Of a stretch of DNA of 9,669 bases, positions 5,624-9,669 are shown piece by piece (positions within the stretch are counted from its first letter, which is position 1; the number at the start of each line of letters is the position of its first letter). The notes under the pieces were generated by a model, which saw only the letters and a list, made by a program, of their open reading frames with translations, searched no databases and was not told where the DNA came from. The position numbers and the translations under genes are program-made. Source of the DNA: SG8-41 sp035620515 (GTDB lineage Bacteria > Pseudomonadota > Gammaproteobacteria > Burkholderiales > SG8-41); contig DASPGR010000029.1 of assembly GCA_035620515.1 (NCBI GenBank), forward strand, positions 1-9,669, read 5' to 3'.

Positions 5624-6100
5624 CTACAGATCGCGCTTCATTTTTCGCCCGCCCGTGGGCTCGAAGCCGTTGTCCTTGTAGAAACTCACCGTGCGCGCAA
5701 ACTCGGGCAAAGGCGGCGTCGCGAGCTCGAGGCGCTTCCATCCGGCGGCGCGCCCGTGCCGCACGCACGCATCGACGAGGCGCGCGCCGACCTCCCGCGA
5801 CCGCCAGGGCGGCGCAACGTAGAACTCCTGGATGATCCCGAACACGCCCTGCGCGTAGACCGAGCGGCTCTCGCACAGCGTGGCGATGCCGATCGGCTGT
5901 CCTCCCTCATCGTCAAGCGCGAGATAGACCGCGTAGGCGCCGCTCCCGAGCCATTCCCGGGCGAGCGCCGTGCTGGCGTTCTCGTCGACGTCGAAGTGTT
6001 CATGCCCGATCAATTCGATGATCTCGTCCGTCAGCGCCTTGACCATGCGCGCGATTTCCTTCGCATCCCGTGAGGTCGCCGGTCTGATGGTCACCGCCAT
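5624..6100 (-). CDS. GNAT-family N-acetyltransferase
   Basis: Predicted 158-residue acetyl-CoA-dependent N-acetyltransferase of the GCN5-related fold. The N-terminus MAVTIRPATSRDAKEIARMV is a classic GNAT beginning. The core beta-strands include YAVYLALDDEGGQPIGIATL (56-75) and FGIIQEFYVAPPWR (87-100). The acetyl-CoA pyrophosphate loop is the region SREVGARLVDAC (101-112), and YKDNGFEP (141-148) is the usual C-terminal element. The start at 6100 lies 4 nt after the acyl-CoA dehydrogenase stop; TAAGGAA immediately before the ATG includes that stop codon and serves as an abutting ribosome site. The coupling implies coordinated expression with the acyl-CoA genes. Possible roles are acetylation of an operon enzyme, acetylation of an amine substrate, or detoxification; sequence alone does not choose. 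Longer starts upstream run through the dehydrogenase gene and are rejected. Confidence 0.85.
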   Translation of the reverse strand: MAVTIRPATSRDAKEIARMVKALTDEIIELIGHEHFDVDENASTALAREWLGSGAYAVYLALDDEGGQPIGIATLCESRSVYAQGVFGIIQEFYVAPPWRSREVGARLVDACVRHGRAAGWKRLELATPPLPEFARTVSFYKDNGFEPTGGRKMKRDL

Positions 6101-6104
6101 TTCC

Positions 6105-7250
6105 TTACCGGTCCTTGAGCAGCTCGCGCGCGATGATGTTGCGCTGGATCTCGGAGGTGCCTTCATAGATCCGGGTGATGCGTGCATCGCGGTATACGGT
6201 CTCGATGCCCGCCTCGCGCATGTAGCCCATGCCGCCGTGGATCTGCACGGCGCTGTCGACCACCTTGGCCAGCGCCTCGGTTGCAAAAAGCTTCGCGACC
6301 GAGGCTTCGAGTGTGCCGCGCTCGCCGCGCGCAAAGGTCTGCAACGCGCGCTCGACGAGCAGCCGCGAAGCGTCCCGCGCGACGCCCATGTCGGCGAGCA
6401 TCCACTGCAGCCCCTGGTACTCCGCGATCGGGCGCCCGCCCTGGGTGCGCGCTTTCATGTAGGCGGCGCTGCGATCGATCAGCTTGTCCATCATGCCCAC
6501 GCAGCGCGCCGCAATCGTCACGCGGCCCCAGGTGAGCGTCTTCATCGCCTGCACGTAGCCCATGCCTTCGGCCCCGAGCAGGTTTTCGGCCGGCACTTCG
6601 CAGCGGTCGAAGGCGACGGGCGCAGTGCTCACGCCGTGCATGCCCATCTTGAGCTCGTTGCGCCCGATCTTGAGCCCCGGGAAGCCGCGCTCGACGAGGA
6701 AGGCGGAGATGCCCTTCGTGCCCTTCGCCTTGTCCGTGACGGCCATGACCGTGAAGAGGCCCGCGATGCCCGCATTGGTGATGTAGATTTTCTCGCCCTC
6801 GAGCACGTAGCGGTCGCCCTTCTTCACCGCCGCAGTTCGCATCGATCCGGGATCGGAACCCGCCTCGGGCTCCGTGAGCGCAAAGCAGCCGATCAGCTCG
6901 CCCGTTGCCATGCGCGGGAGGTACTTGCGCTTCTGCGCGTCACTCCCCAGGGCGACGATGCCGGTGGTTGCGATCCCGGTGTGATTGGCAATCACGCTGG
7001 CGAAGCCGTAGTTCGATTTCCCCAGCTCCTCTTCGACCGCGCACTTGCCCGCAAGGTCGAAGCCGGCTCCCCCGTATTCCTCGGGAATGGTGATGCCGAA
7101 GAGCCCCAGCTCGCGTGCCTTCCCCATCAGCTCGTCGGGGATCGCATCGTGCTCCTCGATCCAGCGCGAGCGCGGCTCGACCTCGTGCTCGACGAAACGC
7201 CGCAGCGCCTCGCAAAAGGCCCTGGCTTCGGGTGAGATCTCTATCGCCAT
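6105..7250 (-). CDS. Acyl-CoA dehydrogenase
   Basis: Predicted 381-residue FAD-dependent acyl-CoA dehydrogenase of standard length, with all three domains. The helical N-terminus includes ELGLFGITIPEEYGG (47-61). The middle domain has CFALTEPEAGSD (122-133) and the IYITNA flavin-contact segment (155-160). The C-terminal domain has QIHGGMGYMRE (336-346) and IYEGTSEIQRN (361-371). Glu363 in IYEGT is at the usual catalytic-base position of short/medium-chain enzymes, so it should be active, introducing an alpha,beta double bond into an acyl-CoA and passing electrons to ETF. The chain-length or branched specificity cannot be told. The chosen ATG (7250) gives the canonical N-terminus MAIEISPEARAF. 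Its AGGGAGG touches the ATG with no spacer, which is unusual. A GTG at 7295 overlaps the synthetase stop but has no ribosome site and lies in repeats. Confidence 0.93.
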   Translation of the reverse strand: MAIEISPEARAFCEALRRFVEHEVEPRSRWIEEHDAIPDELMGKARELGLFGITIPEEYGGAGFDLAGKCAVEEELGKSNYGFASVIANHTGIATTGIVALGSDAQKRKYLPRMATGELIGCFALTEPEAGSDPGSMRTAAVKKGDRYVLEGEKIYITNAGIAGLFTVMAVTDKAKGTKGISAFLVERGFPGLKIGRNELKMGMHGVSTAPVAFDRCEVPAENLLGAEGMGYVQAMKTLTWGRVTIAARCVGMMDKLIDRSAAYMKARTQGGRPIAEYQGLQWMLADMGVARDASRLLVERALQTFARGERGTLEASVAKLFATEALAKVVDSAVQIHGGMGYMREAGIETVYRDARITRIYEGTSEIQRNIIARELLKDR

Positions 7251-7257
7251 CCTCCCT
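7251..7257 (-). promoter_or_regulatory. Unusual abutting Shine-Dalgarno for the acyl-CoA dehydrogenase
   Basis: Minus-strand AGGGAGG is directly adjacent to the ATG at 7250 (0-nt spacing from its last G). Only the upstream AGGG portion has a usable spacing of 3 nt. The next gene, GNAT, also has its TAAGGAA touching the ATG. Confidence 0.5.
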
Positions 7258-7265
7258 ATCTTAAG

Positions 7266-7296
7266 ACGGGTGACCCGTGACCGGTCGCCGGTCACG
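7266..7296. repeat. Degenerate heptamer array with overlapping inverted repeats
   Basis: Plus-strand units ACGGGTG, ACCCGTG, ACCGGTC and GCCGGTC (7266-7293) share the 7-bp period, with consensus ACCGGTS. Within them are two inverted repeats: ACGGGT-G-ACCCGT (7266-7278), and a 9-bp stem CGTGACCGG with 3-nt loop TCG (7276-7296). The TGA stop of the synthetase gene (7294-7292) lies in the longer stem. No U-tract follows. Confidence 0.7.
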
Positions 7297-9427
7297 ATTT
7301 CTGCCTGGGACGGGGCTTGATCAGGGCATCGACCGCCTTCACACCCCTGCCCTTTTCGTACACGAAGAGCGGATTCACGTCGAGCTCCGAAAAATTCTCT
7401 CCCAGGTCGACCGCCGCAGCCGAGAGGCGAACGAGCGCATCCACGAGCGCATCGACGTCGGCCGGCGCGCGCCCCCGCGCGCCCGCCAGGACCGGGTAGG
7501 CCTTGATCTCCTCGATCATCCTGCGCGCTTCCGAAGGGGTGATGGGCGCAAGGCGGAACGCGACATCCTTCATGACCTCCGCGAAAATTCCGCCCAGCCC
7601 GAACATCACCGCCGGCCCGAACAGGGGATCGTTCACGGCGCCGAGGATCGCCTCAACGCCCTCGCCAGCCATTTCCTGCACCAAAACGCCCTCTATCCGG
7701 GCATCCTTCCGGTACGCGCGCGCGTTCGCAATCACTTCGTCAAACGCGGGCGCAACCTCGCGCGCGGACGCCACACCCAACCGTATCGCGCGCGCTTCGG
7801 TCTTGTGGGGAATGTCGGGCGACTGGACCTTGAGCGCAACCGGGAAGCCCATCCGCTTGGCTGCGGTCTGCGCGCTCGTCCCGCTCGTCGCAAGTTCCTC
7901 GCGCGTGACCGGAATGCCGTACTGGGCAAGAAGCTGCTTCGCCGCGTGCTCGCTTACGTCTTCGGTCACCTTCGACATCGCCGCGCGCGCTGCCTCGACC
8001 CTGAGCTTGAGCGGCGCCTCGCTGCGCGTCCGCTCGAAGCGCCGCAGCGACTCGGCATAGCCCGAGAGCGCCGCGAGCGCGCGCCCGCAGCGCACCGGCG
8101 AGCGGTAGTGCGGAATGCGGGCCGCGTCGAGCGCGGCGTAGGCTTCGGGCGCGACGCTCGGCCGAGCGCTCCAGGCGATAAAGATCGGCTTCGTGGTGTT
8201 GCTCGCCACCGAGACGATCTCGCTGGCGATTTTCTCGGCAAGCTCGCCCTGCAGCGACGCGTTGATCATCGCCACACAGTCCACATTGGGATCATCCACG
8301 ATGACCTGGAGCGTGCGGTTGATGAGGCTCGTGTCGTTGAAGATCGCGGCCGTGACGTCGACCGGGTTGAGGAGCGAGCCGAAGCTCGGCACGAATTCTT
8401 TCAGCTTGGCAGCAGTATGCGCGGAGAGCGGCGGCACCTGCATGCCGCGGCCGATGCACTCGTCGGTCATCAGTATTCCCGCGCCGCCCGAGATGGTGAT
8501 GATGGCAAGCCGGTTGCCCTCGGGCAGCCGCCCGCAGCGGAATCCCCGCCCGTAGTCGACGACGTCCTCGATGTCATCCACCTGGATGATGCCGGCCTGA
8601 CGGAACGCCGCCTTGTAGAGCGTCATCGCCCCGCCGAGATTGGCCGTATGAGACGCGGCCGCCTTCTGCCCCTGCTCCGTGTTGCCGACCTTCCACATGA
8701 GAATGGGCTTGCGCGCGGCCATGGCCCTCTCGCCTACCTCGATCAGGCGGCGCGCGTCCTTCAGCCCCTCGATGTAGCCCACGATGATTTCCGTCTTCGG
8801 GTCGCAGATGTAGTAGTCGACGAAATCAAGGCTCGAAACCCCGATCTCGTTTCCTGTTGTCACCATCTGCCGGAAGGGCAGCCCGCCCTCGAGCGAGGAG
8901 AGGTTCATCACCGAGAATCCGAACCCGCCGCTTTGCGAAACCATGCTGACCGGGCCCACCTCGTAGTGCGCGTTGAACACCGATCCGAATCCGGCGTAGA
9001 CCTGGTCAGCAACGTTGATCATGCCCTGGCAGTTCGGCCCGATGACGCCGATCCCGAACTCGCGCGCGATCGCCATGAGCTCCTGTTGCAAGGCCACGCC
9101 TTTTCCTCCCATCTCGGAGAATCCGGAGCTGAAAATGATGACGAAGGGCACGCCCTTCTGCCCGCACTGGCGCAGCATGTCGGAAACGCGCGACGCGTTC
9201 ACCAGGATCAGCGCGAGATCAGGCGTCTCCGGTAACTCAGCGAGCGCGGGGTAGCAGGCGAGGCCCGCCACGTCCTGGTAGCGGGGATTCACCGGGTAGA
9301 GCTTGCCCTGATAGCCATGGCTCTTCAGAAATCTCAACGGCTGCCCGCTGATCGTATTGAGGTCCTGCGACGCGCCGATGATTGCGATGGCGCGGGGACT
9401 GAAGAAGCGTTCGAGGTCGAATCGCAT
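7292..9427 (-). CDS. One-piece ADP-forming acyl-CoA synthetase (acetate--CoA ligase family, NDP-forming)
   Basis: Predicted 711-residue fusion of the alpha and beta parts of ADP-forming acyl-CoA synthetases. The N-terminal CoA-binding Rossmann domain carries FFSPRAIAIIGAS (8-20). The succinyl-CoA-ligase-like flavodoxin domains contain VIGPNCQGMIN (128-138) and VSQSGGFGFSV (163-173). The phospho-histidine loop AASHTANLGGA (257-267) retains His260, so phosphoryl transfer should work. The C-terminal ATP-grasp domain (about 490-705) shows KVQSPDIPHKTE (533-544), GLGGIFAEVMKDVAFRLAPI (610-629) and ELDVNPLF (681-688). It makes an acyl-CoA from a free acid, ATP and CoA, reversibly, releasing ADP. 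It lacks the C-terminal GNAT domain of Pat-type relatives. As first gene of the operon it probably activates the pathway substrate or a short-chain product such as propionate. The ATG at 9427 has no clear Shine-Dalgarno, but the N-terminus fits the family exactly. Confidence 0.92.
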   Translation of the reverse strand: MRFDLERFFSPRAIAIIGASQDLNTISGQPLRFLKSHGYQGKLYPVNPRYQDVAGLACYPALAELPETPDLALILVNASRVSDMLRQCGQKGVPFVIIFSSGFSEMGGKGVALQQELMAIAREFGIGVIGPNCQGMINVADQVYAGFGSVFNAHYEVGPVSMVSQSGGFGFSVMNLSSLEGGLPFRQMVTTGNEIGVSSLDFVDYYICDPKTEIIVGYIEGLKDARRLIEVGERAMAARKPILMWKVGNTEQGQKAAASHTANLGGAMTLYKAAFRQAGIIQVDDIEDVVDYGRGFRCGRLPEGNRLAIITISGGAGILMTDECIGRGMQVPPLSAHTAAKLKEFVPSFGSLLNPVDVTAAIFNDTSLINRTLQVIVDDPNVDCVAMINASLQGELAEKIASEIVSVASNTTKPIFIAWSARPSVAPEAYAALDAARIPHYRSPVRCGRALAALSGYAESLRRFERTRSEAPLKLRVEAARAAMSKVTEDVSEHAAKQLLAQYGIPVTREELATSGTSAQTAAKRMGFPVALKVQSPDIPHKTEARAIRLGVASAREVAPAFDEVIANARAYRKDARIEGVLVQEMAGEGVEAILGAVNDPLFGPAVMFGLGGIFAEVMKDVAFRLAPITPSEARRMIEEIKAYPVLAGARGRAPADVDALVDALVRLSAAAVDLGENFSELDVNPLFVYEKGRGVKAVDALIKPRPRQKS

Positions 9428-9466
9428 TGCAGACGGGCGGGAAGTTCTTATCGTGGAGCGTCAGGA

Positions 9467-9472
9467 ATTATA
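9467..9472 (-). promoter_or_regulatory. Candidate -10 element of the operon
   Basis: A perfect TATAAT on the minus strand lies 39 bp upstream of the synthetase ATG, giving a predicted leader of about 33 nt. No reasonable -35 hexamer exists at 16-18 nt (best 2 of 6), which would fit a promoter that depends on an activator. A palindrome, 9477-9491, sits where the spacer and -35 region would be. Confidence 0.45.
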
Positions 9473-9476
9473 CGCT

Positions 9477-9505
9477 TCGCTCTGTGAGCGACTTCGCACC
9501 GGTGC
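9477..9505. promoter_or_regulatory. Two short palindromes, candidate operators in the divergent region
   Basis: TCGCTC-TGT-GAGCGA (9477-9491, 6-bp arms) and GCACCGGTGC (9496-9505, perfect 10 bp) lie 4 bp apart between outward-facing -10 candidates of the operon and the MFS gene. Position and symmetry suit binding by a dimeric regulator. No regulator gene is in the window, and palindromes this short can occur by chance. Confidence 0.35.
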
Positions 9506-9511
9506 TATGAT
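9503..9511 (+). promoter_or_regulatory. Candidate extended -10 for the MFS gene
   Basis: TGCTATGAT is an extended -10 (TGn plus TATGAT, 5 of 6 to consensus), 32 bp before the GTG start. No good -35 is visible. Its TG overlaps the end of the GCACCGGTGC palindrome, so a bound protein there would block it. Confidence 0.35.
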
Positions 9512-9543
9512 GCGCGTACCTCGCGCACACGCAAGCCCGCATT

Positions 9544-9669
9544 GTGAACACTGCCGCAACGACGACCGCCGCCGCTCCGCGCTCCTTCAAGGACGTGTGG
9601 CTGATCTCGGCGGGCCACGGCCTCACGCACTGGTACACCGCGACCTTTTATCTCCTCCTGCCGCTGATC
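9544..9669 (+). CDS. Major facilitator superfamily transporter, N-terminal fragment
   Basis: The first 42 codons of a gene cut by the window edge, starting at a GTG. The start VNTAATTTAAAPRSFKDVW is a short cytoplasmic tail. It is followed by LISAGHGLTHWYTATFYLLL, which has the length and character of a first transmembrane helix of MFS permeases, with a family-typical small-residue/His pattern. The frame stays open to the last base. No Shine-Dalgarno precedes the GTG, and upstream ATGs at 9507 and 9510 are out of frame. It diverges from the catabolic operon across 116 bp, so it may carry the operon's substrate or a related organic acid, but this is a guess. Assignment rests on 42 residues only. 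Confidence 0.6.
   Translation, partial: MNTAATTTAAAPRSFKDVWLISAGHGLTHWYTATFYLLLPLI

Noticed and set aside
4715..6073. 452-codon plus-strand open frame opposite the SDR and GNAT genes
   Set aside because: It crosses two real minus-strand genes and their junctions, is Arg/His/Asp-rich, and reads through the heptamer array. A shadow frame.
6101..6334. 78-residue N-terminal extension of the GNAT
   Set aside because: It lies wholly within the dehydrogenase gene in another frame. MAVTIRPATS is a standard GNAT start.
5970..7235. 421-codon plus-strand open frame opposite the acyl-CoA dehydrogenase
   Set aside because: It is antisense to a canonical dehydrogenase with its active-site Glu and has no recognisable domain.
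7277..9235. 652-codon plus-strand open frame opposite the acyl-CoA synthetase
   Set aside because: It is antisense to a complete, motif-rich protein. The translation is His/Arg/Ala-rich with no family motif, as expected for GC-rich shadow frames.

Overview
The window is GC-rich, densely packed bacterial DNA. High GC, mostly Shine-Dalgarno-led starts, tight operon spacing and the gene families present suggest a Pseudomonadota (possibly betaproteobacterial) soil or water organism with broad catabolic ability. The taxonomic guess is an inference; no rRNA or other marker gene is present. I see no rRNA, tRNA, CRISPR array, insertion sequence or phage gene.

Layout. (1) Positions 105-779, minus strand: a vicinal-oxygen-chelate (VOC), glyoxalase/extradiol-dioxygenase-type metalloenzyme. 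(2) Positions 968-1994, plus strand, diverging from it: a dienelactone-hydrolase-family enzyme followed 4 bp later by a small unknown protein. (3) Positions 1999-9427, minus strand: seven co-directional genes that look like one operon. In transcription order they are a one-piece ADP-forming acyl-CoA synthetase (7292-9427), an acyl-CoA dehydrogenase (6105-7250), a GNAT acetyltransferase (5624-6100), a short-chain dehydrogenase/reductase (4826-5602), an isocitrate-lyase/PEP-mutase-superfamily lyase (3880-4773), and the large (2569-3822) and small (1999-2502) subunits of an aconitase-type hydro-lyase of the LeuC/LeuD, HacAB and DmdAB group. (4) From 9544 to the window edge, plus strand and diverging from the operon: the first 42 codons of a probable major-facilitator (MFS) transporter.

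How the genes may work together. An aconitase-type dehydratase next to a Cys-dependent C-C lyase of the isocitrate-lyase superfamily is a hydrate-then-cleave module. It is the arrangement used in the methylcitrate cycle and in the 2,3-dimethylmalate branch of nicotinate fermentation (DmdAB plus Dml). Joined here to an acyl-CoA synthetase, an acyl-CoA dehydrogenase and an SDR, it suggests a catabolic route for a branched or substituted short dicarboxylic acid, ending in a 2-oxoacid plus a short carboxylic acid. The real substrate cannot be read from sequence.

The operon's gene junctions carry unusual repeats. There is a perfect 30-bp palindrome followed by six T residues between the two hydro-lyase subunit genes. 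Heptanucleotide tandem arrays lie on both sides of the lyase gene. A third, degenerate heptamer array that folds into hairpins lies between the synthetase and dehydrogenase genes. Two of these arrays begin at the stop codon of the gene before them. The 116-bp divergent region before the MFS gene holds two short palindromes between outward-facing -10 elements.
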